DNA from: Euryodendron excelsum | Taxonomy: Eukaryota > Streptophyta > Magnoliopsida > Ericales > Pentaphylacaceae | DNA: 64,000 nucleotides | Direction of reading: 5' to 3' | NCBI GenBank assembly: GCA_033060915.1 | Contig: CM065392.1 | Coordinates: 12,966,001 to 13,030,000, forward strand | Part shown: piece after piece, positions 49,301 through 62,957 of the stretch | Layout: each line of letters opens with the position of its first letter | Numbering within the stretch: the stretch's first letter is position 1 | Position numbers and translations under genes: made by a program | The notes under the pieces: model-generated | Database searches by the model: none | What the model was told of the DNA's origin: nothing | The model's input: the letters and a program-made list of their open reading frames with translations, nothing else

Positions 49301-49989
49301 TATGTAAAATTTTTTTGTTTGTATAACATCACTCTTTATTTTAAATGCCTAGGAAGAAAAAAAAAATCCTCAATAGGTGAGTTTAGATTTTACTTTTTTT
49401 GTGCAAAGAAACCAAGAGATAATACTCTTCTAATCTCATCACCAAGTAAAGCAATTTCAAAATTAATGTTATTTTAGGCTCTATTTGGATAAGTGGACTT
49501 GAAATGATGAAATTTGAGGTTAAACTTTATAAAACTATAAAATAAAATAAAAAAAGCTATTGGAAGCAGATTTATAATTTAAAAATAAATGAGCAAATAG
49601 AAGTAGGACATATATATTTTCTTAAGATCATTGTACAAGTAGAATTTTTTTATAAAAAAATTTAAAATAACTATATTCACCATGTTATTTTTAGTGATAG
49701 ACATTAAGCGAGCTGGTCTCAGACAATATAATATGAAAAGGTGCATCGGCCTAAAGCTTGCCCTACACGACATTGAACCTAAATTTAAATTGAAGCCCGC
49801 TCAAAATAGAAATAAGATAACCCAAACCAAGACCGTTTAACTAAAATATTTATATTAAAAAAATTTTAGTTCACCAATTGAATACAAACGATGTAATAAT
49901 CAAATTGGTTTGTGCATTTTTTAATTGACTCAAAATCAATTGTTCAAATCTCATAACTAATTTTTTTTAATAAATATTTATGTTCTCAA

Positions 49990-50245
49990 AATATAAAGTT
50001 AAACAACTTAACCAAAAATACATATAATATATGAAAATATATAAATACATTGAACATATATATATATATATATATATTTTAGGCTAAACCGAGCTGAGCT
50101 TCAAACAAAGTATGCCCACTAATATAATCAAGCCTAAAAAAGTTTATAAATTTGGTTGTATAAGCTTATTTATAATTTCAAGTCATATAAATGATAGGCA
50201 AATTTAGGCGAATCTAACGGGCTTTAAGCCAATGTCCAGTCCTAT
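49990..50245. repeat. Dispersed repeat remnant with (AT)n
   Basis: It shares ATATATAAATACATTG and ATATATTTTAGGC with 19490-19540 and ends in CAATGTCCAGTCC-type text. The family is not identified. Confidence 0.4.
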
Positions 50246-50699
50246 TTATTTTAAATCTATCAATATAAAGCTCTCAAGCTCATTCTTAAAATTTAAAACT
50301 AATATTACAATATCAAATTGAAGCTATTCTCCTAGTATTGATGATATAAAATCTATTCATTTCAAATTCATAAACCCAAATCTAACATCAGAGTTCTATG
50401 GAATCCCAGTTGTTTTAAAGCTATTTGGATCCATAACATATTCTTAAGCTATCAGCCTATAGCATAATCTATACTCAGGTTTGGAAAAGGTATAATACAT
50501 AGAAGAATGGCATTTAAAATGATCATTGGTTTCTACATTTAACTTATTGTGCAGAACAACTGCAAAGAGAGCGTCAAATGCATGTATGATATATATATAT
50601 ATATATACACACACACAAATAGACTGTCTTCATCTTGAGGAAGAGTTACATGTGAAAAGCATGCGGCAACACGCATGGGAATAGAGAACTTAGGTTCTG

Positions 50700-50785
50700 T
50701 TTGGATGATATGATCAAAGAGAGGAATGAAATTCCATTTATGTTTGGATGATAGGATCAAAGGGACGAATGGAATTCCATTATCA
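50700..50785 (+). repeat. 43-bp tandem duplication
   Basis: TTTGGATGATATGATCAAAG at 50700 and TTTGGATGATAGGATCAAAG at 50743 head two units that both end in GGAATTCCAT-like text. Confidence 0.85.
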
Positions 50786-53700
50786 TGAATTTTTATGGAT
50801 ACTAATAAGATTTATTAGTCAAAGTTGCTTACGAGTTTGGTTTGGTTAGGAAATTTTTTGGAGAAACAATAAAATTTTAAAATATAGTGTTTGGTTTGTA
50901 TTTTTAGCTATAGTTTTACAAAGTTTTATCAATTTGTCCCATGAAAATTTGTAATTGCTCCCTTAAACAGTTAAAAATTATATTTTTAGATTCAATTTTA
51001 AAAATATTTCTCATTTTGCTTCCTAAAAATTTATAATTACCACCTTAAATTATTATTTTTCTTCAAAAATTCTTTTTATATATGTTATATATAACTTTAT
51101 ATACATTATGAGTAATGCTTTACGTACATAATTTCTATACAAAGAGTTGTAATTTTTTTTTTTATTTTGATGAAAAAAGAGATGTAGTTGAAAACACTCA
51201 TAATGATGGCTCTTAGCAATAAAAATACCATTGTAGCATCATTATGAAGCTTTTTGTACAAATTTTCTAAAGAGAATAGTACTTTTTATATATTATACAT
51301 ATAGATGAAAGTCAAGTGCCCTATTTTCTTGGTGGACCCAAAATGAAATGTGAGAGATCTAAAATGAGATTTCTATTCTTTTTTTATTTGGTTAAGCAGT
51401 TAGAAGTGTCCGGATATATTTGTACAAATATCCACTAATCCTCTCAACTATTTGACCTCTCAATTTCTACCATTCAAACATGGTATTGTAGAGCACAAAA
51501 ACCACCCCTTGCCAGCCCATGATTTTGTGCATTTCAACACCTGGATTAATAGGACACCCGGTCATAAAAATAAAAAATGGACGGCCAGGATTCTCTGCCA
51601 ACAAGACTGCAGATCAGCTATCCGCTGCATACCAATTACATAGGATTCCAGCAACCATACAAGTACGTACATGCCACGAATATGATAATGTTCGGCATGT
51701 ATCTATTTCAGATATCTCACAAATTGTCCCACTCGCAACAATCGGGAATAGCAGTCTAATCCGCATATCTTAGCCCTTGCTTTCATCTCGTTTGTCACCC
51801 CACTAGGGAAAAACTATCATGTTAAGTCCTCCATACTAGCTAACATGTGCCAACGTCTTATGACCATCCAATTATAACACTAAACACATAGCTATTAAAG
51901 GTAGGACTGTTAGAATATAAAACGAATCAAGCAACTTAAACTCAGTTTATATTTTTTTTATTAGGGATTTATTCAAAAATCATATTTTAACTCTCGTTAA
52001 CTTTTGAAACTTAATTTGCAATTAATCCGATTAAAGTTTGTTTGTCTTAAGATTCCGTGATGAAAAAATCAAACTTGAATGTATTCTGATCACTCTCTTA
52101 AGTTTTCAACACTAGTTTTTCTGTTCAATTTGACTTGTAAAAATACTAGTAGCAAAGCTGAAATGTAATGCATCGGTCGCCTATTAAACAGGTGTAGTTG
52201 ATGCTAAAGGGCCTCTCCGACTTATTAATGGTTGTAAAGTTTAGCACACCGTAAGAATGTAGGCACCTGAGTATTACGCCCCAATGCTAATCTATTGAAA
52301 AGAAGTCACAACGACAAACGCTCGTCATCTTCACGGCGATTAAATGAAAAACAAAGTATTGATATTCCAGCTAGAAAGATTCACCGTCGTTGCAACACAT
52401 GTCATCCTAAAATCCACGTCGAGGACTTTCTATTTTTATATTTTTAGAGTAAAACATAGAGCAGACACTTAACAGAATTTCGGTAGATGATGCCTATCAC
52501 AAAAATGACAGAAATAATTTAGTTAACTATTAGGATTAAAGTAATTGTATTTTATTCTTTCTTATATTTTTAAAAAATAAAAAATAAAAAAATTCTTTTC
52601 CCACATTCAAAGTCCATTGTGGAGCATGTGAATCCTAAAATTGCGTATTCATTTTAGCTATCAATAAAATAGCATATAGAATCCATTTGTAAAGATCATA
52701 GAAAATATAATTAGTCTTTTTAAGTAGTTTATTTCTATCTGGGAAGCATATACACAACTGACACAAGAAACTTAAAACACTATTACTTACAAAAAAAAAA
52801 AAAAAAAAGAAACCTATGCTAATACTAATAAAAATGCACATTAATAGATATTCAAAATTTTATGCACTATCATCATATTTTGTACTATACGTTATTTTTC
52901 AAGGAGGTTAGAAATATGTGGTTCACTGTGGAAATGTGGGATGTTTTGAGGCCGATAAGAGGTTTTAAAATCCCTAAATTGTTTACATAAAATAAGCTTA
53001 TTTCTAAAAAGGTAATCAGTCAAAGACACCAAGCTTATGATTTGAAATTAATTACATCGCCAAAGAACATTCTCAGAAATACATTCTTCTAAATTAACAA
53101 GGCATAATTTGGTAAATAAATACGCATATATATATATATATATATATTGCTGATTCTTCTTTCTTGTATTAGCGAAAAGGTAAAATTTTGGACCAACAAA
53201 ATAAGAGTAAACATCATTTTGTCCCTCAAACTTTGACCTAAATTTCAATGTCATTCGAAGTTTTTCTATTTTTTATTTATGTCCTTCAAATTCTATAATT
53301 AAACCAACGTAATCTAACATTTTACAATAAATGATCAAAAATTAAAGAGTAATCACACTTTGATATCAATTTACTATGTTAAACTATTATTTTTTTTTTT
53401 ACATTGTAACCTTCTGAGCTATTTCCAAAATAGGATACTAAAATGTATAGTCAATCAAAAGTTCAAAATGCTAGTTGGTAAAATCACTTACACTTTTTCC
53501 CTCAAAAAAAAAAAAAAAACATTTATAGTTTGAAAATAATCATAAATTACTCAAGTAATTCATGAATTAAATATTGCATATTTTCGAAATATATTTAGTT
53601 AATTTCTAATTAAATCACTGAAATTTTGTTATATTTTTTTAATATCTAATTGAATTATTTTTATACTTGTATAAATTATTTGACACTTGAACTATTTTGA

Positions 53701-54772
53701 ACAAGTCGGAAACAAATATTTAAGATGATGGTTATAAATATGGTATAAACTTTTATAATTTTTAAATTTATTATTAGAAATTGTAGTCATACGAAAGTTT
53801 ACATTTATGACTATATTTTTAAGCAATTATGAAATTTTTTCTACTGCAATAACAAGCCCTAATAATGTTAAGAACTTCATTAATAAATAATTGTTTTATT
53901 TTATAACAGTCTAGTGTCATTATATATGGAATTAATGTGAACAACAATAGACCCTAAGTCATTTTAACATAAATATATTATACTCTTTTCTTTATAAGAT
54001 GTGATATTTCTGTAATAACTAAAGATGACTCTGCTTTGGCCCCTCTTTGTTACGAAAAAATCAATAGGCATTTGTAGTACTCATTTTTTTTTTAGGGTAA
54101 TCATATACATATATATATATATATATATAAAAGTTGTATTTACTCTTATATTTTGCTTCTCTCTTACGTAGCGCTTTAAATATTAAGATACTTTTAAAAT
54201 GCCACGTCATAGGGACAATTTATTAAATAACTATTGAATTTATTATTTTATTAAATTTATTGTATTAGTTTTGCAATATATATATATATATATATATAAG
54301 ACAAGATAAGATTAATTTTGTAATATAGATAAAATACATATATATCATATCAGATTATCAGGATTTTTCCTGAACTTAATATCTATAAAAAAAAATTTTA
54401 TTTTAATTAAATAAAATTTTATATATATATATCAATTAGATTATCAGAACTTTTTCTGAATTTAATATTTAAAAATGTAATTATAATTAAATAAAATATC
54501 ATATATGTCAATATCTATTTATATTTTAAAGATACGACACGATTGTATAATTAATTATTATAAATTTTAAATTAATTATTTATGATTTGAATAACTTTTA
54601 CTGTCGTATATTATACGGGTTAACACATAATTTGTTATGATTTCTTTACTTTTCTTATATTTGGTGAGTCCGAGTGGTGAGTTGACGGGGAAAGGCACCT
54701 ATGGTTTTTGGGCGGATTCTGGTTGAAAGACCGGCTGACTCCCAGAACCTTTAAACTAGTGCATGTCACTTA

Positions 54773-55241
54773 GAGCATGTTTGGTTGGGGATAAAAAAAA
54801 ATAAGGGATAAGTAATATAGTGGGATTAGAAAAGTGATGATGGGTGATAAGTAATGCTTAATGTGATTAGAGATTACTCATATTACGTTTGGTTAGGATG
54901 AAATTATGATAGGAAAAAAAAATATTATTTTATCAAAATATCACATTAAAAATAAAAAAATTAATAAAAAAATTAATTTTAAATTATAATATAGCTATTT
55001 AATATTATATTAATTTATTATAATAATAGAAAAAGGGTAAAAATGTCATTTTAGAGTTCATTTCAAGAGAGAGGATAAGTAATATCACCTCTCCATGATA
55101 TTACTTATCTCCCATTGTGAGGGATTAGTAGTTCGGAAGGATGACTAATCTCATACAATTTTTTTTGTCAAATATGAGTTTTGTGGAATTCACAAAATAA
55201 CTAATCCAATCCCTACTTTTATTTCTCAACTAAACATGACC
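54773..55241. mobile_element. Tourist-like (PIF/Harbinger) MITE, copy 2
   Basis: 469 bp flanked by TTA on both sides (54770-54772 and 55242-55244). The termini GAGCATGTTTGGTTG and the complement of CAACTAAACATGACC form imperfect inverted repeats. The interior matches copy 1 at 5915 (GGATAAGTAATAT, GAGATTACTCATA, CGTTTGGTTAG). It is non-coding. Confidence 0.82.
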
Positions 55242-55244
55242 TTA

Positions 55245-57577
55245 GTATCTGGTTTCAACTTATTTAGTAGTTTATGATTTATGTTTATAGTTTTTTGAAT
55301 TGTATTTGGATGATAATAAAAAGTGACTCTTTTGAAAAGTGACTTTTTCAAAAAGTAAAATATAATTTTTTTAAGTTGTATTTAGATAATAATAAAAAGT
55401 GACCTAAAACAATTACTTATGTCTAATCATATTTTTTAAGAAAATACTATTTAAATATATAACTTTTTAAAATTACGTTTTAACTTCTAACACAAAGAAC
55501 CCTTTCTACTTTGATGTAAACAAACAGTTGTTGTTGTCCACACCGTTCGTGTTTTATGTCGGCCCATACGGGGGTCCCACTCTAACAAATGGCTGGCCTT
55601 TGTTTCTCTCCTCTCCGTCACCGCCACGTCAAATTATCTCACTCAGTTGTTTATTTGTTGTTACAGTTTTTTCTATCAAATATATTCGTTATACTTCTCT
55701 CAGTTTTTTATTTGTCGATGGGTAAGAAATAATTATATAAAGAGAAATATATTATACTAAATAATTATTTATATGAAAAAGTTTAATAAATAAGTAATCG
55801 CAACAAGTTCAATAATAATAGTCACTTGCGTATCTGCATTTGTTTTTTGTTACACGAAAACGAGTCGCCATGTACATTCTATTGTCTATAAATAAATATT
55901 AAGCGACTATCTTCTCTATTTTTTAAATTTTATTTTATGACTAATGATTTGGATGTACTTGTGCATATCACGATTAATTTTAAAATATGTGTAACTCTTT
56001 CATCTAATCCAAATAGAATAATTATCCTATTAAAAATCTTAAAAGTGATTCTAAAAAATTAATGGCAGGTAAAATTTTTTAAACCTATCACTTAAGAGGA
56101 AGCAGACTCAGTCCAGGCCTTGAATTTACGACCCCCCTTCTCCTAATAGGTAAACAATTTTTCTTTAATTGTTTTTTGACAAACAGTTGTTTTATCTCAT
56201 TCTTCAAGTTTTATTTTTTTTAAGTCCTTGTATCTCATTCTTCAAAGTTTTATTTTTTTAGTTTTCCGACACGACTCCAATGAACAGCCTTTACGACTGC
56301 GACTGGACAGCACACGTGAATTCCGAGTCCTATACCGCACAAAACTCTCTCTCTCTCTCTCTCCAAACATCAAAAGCGAATTTAGGTAATGTTGTCAATT
56401 TTTATTTTTTATTGTGTATTTTTATTTCTTGTTTTTGCTGTGTTTTTTTGTGGTTTGATGATGAGTATTTATAGATTATCCTTGTGCTAATAATACTAGA
56501 CTAATATTTTTGTAAGAGAAAATACACCTATTTTTATATTTTTAGTTTTTTTTTTAAATTTTGTAAAAAACTAAAAAAAAAAATTTAAACAAACATCATT
56601 TTTTATTTTTTTAAAAAAAAATAAAAAACAAAAACAGTAAACGTTACCAAACGAGGCCTAAACGTCTTCAATTATGTTTTCCTCGTTCCATTCAATTCTC
56701 CCCCAAAATCTTCTCCCTCTACATTTCTCTCTCTAATCCTCCTATGGGCGACTTGTGAGCTGTGTGACCCATCAAAGTCAAGTCTAATTGTTTTTGGAAA
56801 AAAAAAAACCCACCAAAACATATCATTAATTCGATCATAGTAAAAAAAAATAAAAATAAACTCTCTCTCTCTCTCTCTCTGTTTTTTTTTTTTTTATATT
56901 CTCAAAACCGGGTAATGTAAAACAGCTTTGAAGTTGGACCTTCTGTGAACCCATTCTTTGTGCTGATCATCTGCCCTTGTTCACTATCTAACCCCAATAC
57001 AATTTTCTCGTCTTTTTTCAGCACCTGGTATTCCTGGAGAGAGAAACAAAGGCAGAGAGGGAGAGAATCTCTGAGAGTTTATTTCCTTTCTGTGTTTCTT
57101 GCCATAATTAGTATATAGCTTTCTCCTAGAATTTTTCATTTGAGTTTCTGGTGGATTTTGGATAGACTTCGAAAAACCCACTTCAGATTTAATCAGATAT
57201 TGGTTTTTGGTTTCCTAATATTGCTAGAAATAGCACATGGATTCTGTTTAGAAATCTTTTGGGTTCTATCAAAATCCAAGAGAGAATCCTCTTCAGACTG
57301 ATATTGATGTATCTGATCGTCTGTTACGAATCACGATCATATCAAAAGTCTTATCTCTGACGTAATCGATTTGCTCATCGAACATAAAAAACTACAGATC
57401 AACATTTCGGAGTAAAAACTGTAGAATTAGGAACCAAAGGTTTGAAGCTCTGTTTCTTGATCATTTGTGTAACAAAATCGAGTTTTTGCTTTCTGGGTAT
57501 GATCAAAATAAGATGAAAATCGAATTCTGATTTCTGGGTATTCGTCCGAAGTCGATTCGGAAGGTCAATTCCCAGCC
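55245..57577. other. Upstream region and leader of MED26 copy B
   Basis: AT-rich with two CT arrays (56344-56363 and 56861-56880). From about 56680 the sequence turns pyrimidine- and GAGA-rich, as expected for a promoter and leader. Several short frames begin upstream of 57578, but none has a domain. Confidence 0.5.
56861..56880. repeat. (CT)n microsatellite upstream of MED26 copy B
   Basis: A 20-bp perfect CT run about 700 nt before the ATG at 57578, in a position comparable with that of the array upstream of copy A. Confidence 0.9.
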
Positions 57578-60500
57578 ATGTCTATGAAACGTGGAACCCT
57601 GGATAACTGGAGGAATTACTTTCGGACCTCAAATTCCGATATATTCGATATCATCGAGCACGCGATTATGGTGGCGGCTTCGGATTGTCCCCAGGAGTTC
57701 AGATTGAGGAGAGATCGAATTGCAGTGACCTTGTTTTCGTGTAAATTGATTCGCTGTCTCGGGTGCGATCGCGTCGAGTTGTCGGTGACCGGAGATGATG
57801 ATGACGAGGGTTGCAAGAGTGTTCACGGAGATGGGTGTGAATTTGAGGCTGGTGGTAGTAAGGAGAGCAAGGTGACTAGTAGTAGAGGTGAGCAGGTAGA
57901 GATGAATATGAACCAAGTGAGCAATTACAGCTATGGAGAAGCTGAGGCATTGACTGATGAGATTGAAGAAGAGAGTCAGATTGTTGGGGAGGTCTTGAGG
58001 ATCAAAGAGATTGTTGATAACAGTCAAGATGAGGTTAATCTTCATAACTTGGATTGAATTAACATTTCCGTGACTAGTTCAATTTTTATGTTAACTGATT
58101 CTATATTTTGTTGTTGAAAGTTGTCAAGAACTATTATTCTTAAATGGGAGATTGGTCTGTAATTGCTAAGCAACATCTTTCTTACTAGTACAAATTTTAT
58201 GGACCAATTTGGAAGTTTTTAAACCCTTGTTGATCAAATCATTGATTCTTGTTGTTCTGTTGAGTTTTCTTGAGATGGGTTTTGAAGTTTTAGAGGAAAT
58301 GTTACATGTAATTTTGTACTTTGCTTTGTTATAGTTAAACTTATCTGGTTAGAATAGAGCCCTTGAGGTTTTCTGGGTTATATGGTTGTTGATAACTGGT
58401 GATCTTTGTGACAGTCTGATTCAGTACTATTTGATTCACTGAGGAGGCTTCAATTGATGGCTTTGTCTGTGGATACACTGAAGGTATGAACACTCTTTTG
58501 TTAGTCGTTATTAGTAATATTTCTTGTTTTGCCATCACTTGTGGTTACTTACCTAAGTCTTTGTACTGCAGGCCACAGAGATTGGAAAGTCTGTTAATGC
58601 TCTCAGAAAGCACGGATCAAAGCAGATTCGTTATCTTGCGCGGACGCTCATTGAGTATGTAATTCTCGCCTCTGGCTAGGCATTATTCTATGTTCTATTT
58701 TTCGTCATTTGACGGATGAACTAATGTGAAATTATTGTTATATGGCTATTAGCTTCCATATATCCTTGTCATGTTTATTGCTAAAGAATCTGCATTAAGT
58801 TTAACAGCGTTCTTCCATATTTGACTTGGTGGTACCGATAATTCTATTTGATTTATAATCTAGTCAGGGGTGATCTGGCTAAGCCAGAGATTGATTGTTT
58901 TACATCTTAGCATGTTTATTAGCAGAGTATTACACTACTACTATTTCCGTATAGATATGCTGATTCCTATAGCTGTGAGAATGATGATGATGAAATTCTT
59001 GCTTTATTCAAATATTTTTTAGCTTATCCTTTCACTTAATGTAGAAACAGTGCCATTTTGCAATTTTCCATTTTCCTAGGCTGATGGCTGTAAACCTTAA
59101 CCAAATCCAGCTTGGTTTTTTATGCTGTACTTTTTTCTTTACTGAACGAATTCTCTTGCATTTTGCTGCCAATTTGATTTGTTGATTCTTCTGTTTGTTA
59201 GTGGAGTGTCTAGTAACCTTTTTTAGTGGGCTAAAAGCTGAACATACTCTAGAAGTTTCTATTTGCTGTATTATATCAGCACAACATTTTCCTTCGGTTA
59301 GTAATTTCATTATTGTGGATTACAGAGTGTGGAAAGATATGGTAGATGAGTGGGTCAATGCTACAGCGGCTGCTGCAGGTAAGGATTTGTTTATCAAGAA
59401 TGAGTTGTTGATAGATAAGTATCTTCTGTTCTCACATTGCGTTCTTGACTGAAACTGATTTCTAGTATTGATATTTCATTCACAGGTGCAGAAGGTACCC
59501 CAGAGTCTGTAAACCCGTCTGTTGTTGATGAAGAAGAAGGGCTCCCTTCTCCTCCAATGGATGAAGCTTTCTTTGCTACTCAGACAACTTCAATAGAACT
59601 GTCCCAGGTGTGTGCGCTTGTTTTTTCCTCTCTTGTTGCTTGACGAAATAAGTTAATTTAACCTTCTGTGCTCAGAGACTGATAATATTTTGCTTATATT
59701 TGTGTTTCTCAACTGCGCTTACCAAAGTTCTTTGATGGCATCGATGATGATGGAAGTGAGTCGAATTCGTGATCCTTAATGCTTTTCCTATAATTTCCTA
59801 CTCCTTAGAGATTTATGATTTTGAATCGGGTGGTTGTTTCAGACCCTCGAAACAGTGGGGACTTCAACAAGAACCGCCAAAATGGCAGAAAACCATCAAT
59901 AGAGAACCAGTATGTTCCCATGCGGAAGCAGCCGGTTCCCCATGAGTCATACGTTCCTGCCAAGGACAAGAGGGGAGAAGAAATGAAGAAACAAGAACCT
60001 GCAATGAAGAAACAAGCTGCTGCTGTCAAACCACATAAGCCATTAAACACTGAATCAGGGCCCAGGAGACCGACAAAAGTAAATGTGGAGCAAAAGGTCA
60101 GCAGTGAGGTAAAATTCCAAAAAAAATCAGACAAGGCCACAATCCAGAGGAAGCCGCTGGCTGCTCAACAAGATGTGAGTATCACCCTGTACACATTTCA
60201 TATAGTTTACTCTGCTTGGACCATAAACTTATATCTGTTTTTGTTCACTTAGAAACTGAAGCATTTGGACGACGCTGCAAGACTAGAAGTCGCGAAGAGG
60301 AATCTCCAGGAGCGCTACCAAGAAGCCGAAAATGGTCTGTCTATCCTCCTTGAAACTTACGCTTACCGTTGCAAATTTTAAGTATTTTATTTTGAACAAA
60401 ACAACAAACAAATTTTGGATTTTACATTCATGTTCTGGTCGACCAAAATTGAAAACCTTGTCACCTTCAATTTGGCAGCTTTGAGTTTAAACTAGTTTTA

Positions 60501-60661
60501 GTTTTATCTAATGGTGATTGCTATTCTATTTTACAGCCAAGAGGCAAAGAACGATCCAGGTTATGGAATTGCATGATCTCCCCAAGCAGGGGCTTGGCCA
60601 CAGAAATCCACATATGAGGCCTGGAAATCACAACAGGCATTGGGCAAATGGACGTCGTTAG
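57578..60661 (+). CDS. MED26: Mediator subunit 26 (MED26), copy B, TFIIS N-domain protein
   Basis: Nine exons: 57578-58033, 58415-58483, 58572-58654, 59326-59378, 59486-59607, 59728-59755, 59843-60174, 60253-60334 and 60537-60661. They sum to 450 codons, all in frame with GT-AG introns. Exons 2-6 match copy A in phase and almost in length. The N-terminus (NWRNYFRT, then DIIEHAIMVAASDCP) is typical of plant MED26. The TFIIS N/LW domain (about residues 153-221) keeps LRKHGSKQIRYLARTL and VDEW. A 28-bp microexon encodes FFDGIDDDG. A Lys-rich linker and the conserved C-terminus RTIQVMELHDLPKQ follow. It is the more family-like of the two copies. As a Mediator subunit it would act in the nucleus, linking regulators and elongation factors to RNA polymerase II. 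Confidence 0.93.
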
Positions 60662-62312
60662 CTTCGTCTATTTTTTTGTGAAGTTGTTTCTAATATTATT
60701 TCAGGTTTCTCTTCCCTTTTGAAAGTCAAGAAAGTGGAAGAACACTAATAACTCTCCGGCTTACTGTGGCTTCTCCTGCTTGAGCATCGACTATGAGAAT
60801 TTCATCCATTGAGCTTGCCGGAGATGGCAAAATTAAGACTTGTTTAAGGTATAGACTTTTTCATTGGAGTTAAGGAGGCTGCTATAGATTATGCGGTCTA
60901 AATCCTTGATTTGTTGTAGAGGACCTTGATTACCCATATGGTGACTCTCTCTCAGACATCTCTTTTTTGCTTTTTCACATTCAGACAGGTTTACATATTT
61001 AAATTTGCACAGAATAAGTGCACCTTCATAGACTATACTCAAGTGTAGAATATTTAAACAAGAATGAATGAAGTAAAGAAGAAGTTTCATTTGAATGAAA
61101 CTTGGCTAGTAATTTGTGATACTATTCTTCCATATATATTTATATACATATAATTATATACGAAAATTTTTCAAATTTTTATTTGAACATCAAGGTTGAG
61201 AAAGACACCACTTGGCCTCTTAGGCCACTTGCTTGTATGTTTCAAGATTATTCATCTGTCTAGTTAAGTTGCCTGAGGTGATGGCTCAGTCACAACTGTC
61301 AAAATAGGAAGGGGAAACGGGAAAAGTTGGAGAAAATAAAAGCAGAAACATGATAAAAAAAAATATATAAAAGAAATGGGAAGCGAGAAAATAAGTAAGA
61401 ATCGAATGAAAAATTTAATAGAAATTTTGATTAAGAAATTTTTGCAAAACATGAAGGAAAGATTAGTCAAATTCATTGAAGCATGCAATCATAAGAAAGT
61501 AAACTCTTGTTTTCATGAAAAAGCAAAGTGATTGACGAAAAAAGAGACTTGCACTTAAATTTGAAAGTAAAAGGTGAATTCACATGAACATGAAAGATTA
61601 ATTTTGATATGTAATAGCAAAACGAAGAAACGAACACTTGAAATTCAAAGAATAAATATAGCACCTGGGAGGTTGTAATATTTTTGTGTTTTATATTAGA
61701 TAATGAAAGATAAAGTTATTCTTACACATATCTTTTCAAAGAGTAATGTCAAAAGTTGTATAAAAAATAAACATAGAATGGTGTGGTAGTCTTGATATTA
61801 TTATTTTAAAGCAAAAAGTTCATTCAGATACTTTAAATTTTAAAAAATGCCACTCTCACATGATTTGGGTAAAGAACTTAATATAAAAATTAGGGTGAAT
61901 TACAATTACCTTTCACGGTAGCTAACACGGTACCCCCCATATACTGAAAACTAATCTGCACTCCCCTACTTTTAAATCATTGTAACAAATTTTCTCTGAC
62001 CTTTAACGTCCATTAAAAAAGATGACATTGTTGTGCAGACATCATGAAAGAAGATTGTAATCCCATAAATGCCCTCTTATGTGACGAAACCTCTAAAATT
62101 ACCCCACAGATAGAACAGAAATGCACAAACTACCCTTATAAAGGACATAGCCGATTGAAGCCGACTGACCAATTTGCCCTTTTTGGCGAGAAAACAAATG
62201 GGGATGAAATGAACTGGATTTCATGTTCCTTTCATTTAATTTTACATTTGTTTAGAGTTCCAAACATGGTCCAGCTCGTACACAACTCTGATAGAACTTT
62301 GGTATGACCTCC
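60662..62312. other. Spacer between MED26 copy B and the second Tat element
   Basis: It holds the 3' UTR of copy B and AT-rich spacer. From about 61890 to 62290 the text (GGTGAATTACAATTACC, later AACGTCCATTAAAAAAGATG) is like a common plant dispersed repeat that I cannot name. No gene. Confidence 0.5.
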
Positions 62313-62938
62313 TGTGGGTCGAAAATCCTCAAGCCTAGCCCAAAAGAACAGGCCCAACGCATATGAGGAGGGATCATGTGGGCCAGGAGCGCCCTAGATT
62401 TTATCAAGGTAACTCAGGCCCGCACTCCTGATTAGTTCAAATAAAAAGATTACCGGGTTCCCAAGCTGGATAATCCGACTCAGGAATTTTAGGGCATTTA
62501 ATGCTCTATCGGCCGCATTTAATGTGAACGGACCCGCATTCAATGCGGAGGAGATGCAACACGCGATGACTATGCTTACATCCGGTCAGATGAGCTGGAG
62601 CATGGTAAAAAAATGTGTATTCTTGTCTGGTCAGTCCACTCTAAATAGTATAAGCCTACAAAGCAAGCCATGATTACATGAGTAGGCTCGACCAAGAACA
62701 CTACATTATAAACACACAACATCTTGAAGAAGTAAGGTATGGACAATTATTTTCAAAAGTATTCATAGTCTTTATTCTGGCTCTAGCTCTGGCGAAGATA
62801 ACTAACTTAACCGTTGGAGTGTGATCGGCTCAAAGAGGATCGACCCATTCTAACTTTTCTGTTTCTCTACAGGTGGTTGGAGATTCATCAATAGTGGTTC
62901 GAGTGATCGGCCAGGCCTTCCCAAAAATTCCATCTACA
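62313..62938 (+). repeat. 5' LTR of the second Tat element
   Basis: Opens TGTGGGTC and ends CATCTACA just before TTGGCGCCG. Similar along its length to the LTRs at 30323 and 44862, including GGGCATTTAATGCTC, GTATGGACAATT and the region near GTGTGATCGG. CCTCC precedes it; the matching right flank is outside the window. Confidence 0.88.
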
Positions 62939-62940
62939 AT

Positions 62941-62957
62941 TGGCGCCGTTTGTGGGA
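62941..62957 (+). other. Primer-binding site of the second Tat element
   Basis: TGGCGCCGTTTGTGGGA, two bases after the LTR. It keeps the GCGCC core lost in the first element. Confidence 0.85.

Larger units (their letters stand above)
45483..54769. other. Long AT-rich spacer
   Basis: No convincing gene. It holds a GATGGC hexamer array (46349-46381), several (AT)n/(TATA)n runs (about 47560, 50058-50080, 50590, 53128-53148, 54110-54130 and 54278-54298), a 43-bp tandem pair (50700-50785) and many poly-A or poly-T runs. The less AT-rich patch at 51480-51780 has short open frames with no recognised domain. A dispersed repeat remnant lies at about 49990-50245. Confidence 0.5.

Noticed and set aside
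51452..51773. Overlapping short frames in a less AT-rich patch
   Set aside because: The composition is suggestive, but I recognise no domain, and the frames overlap in different phases.
62044..62307. An 87-codon frame before the second Tat element
   Set aside because: It lies in sequence that looks like a dispersed repeat and ends at the element boundary without a domain.
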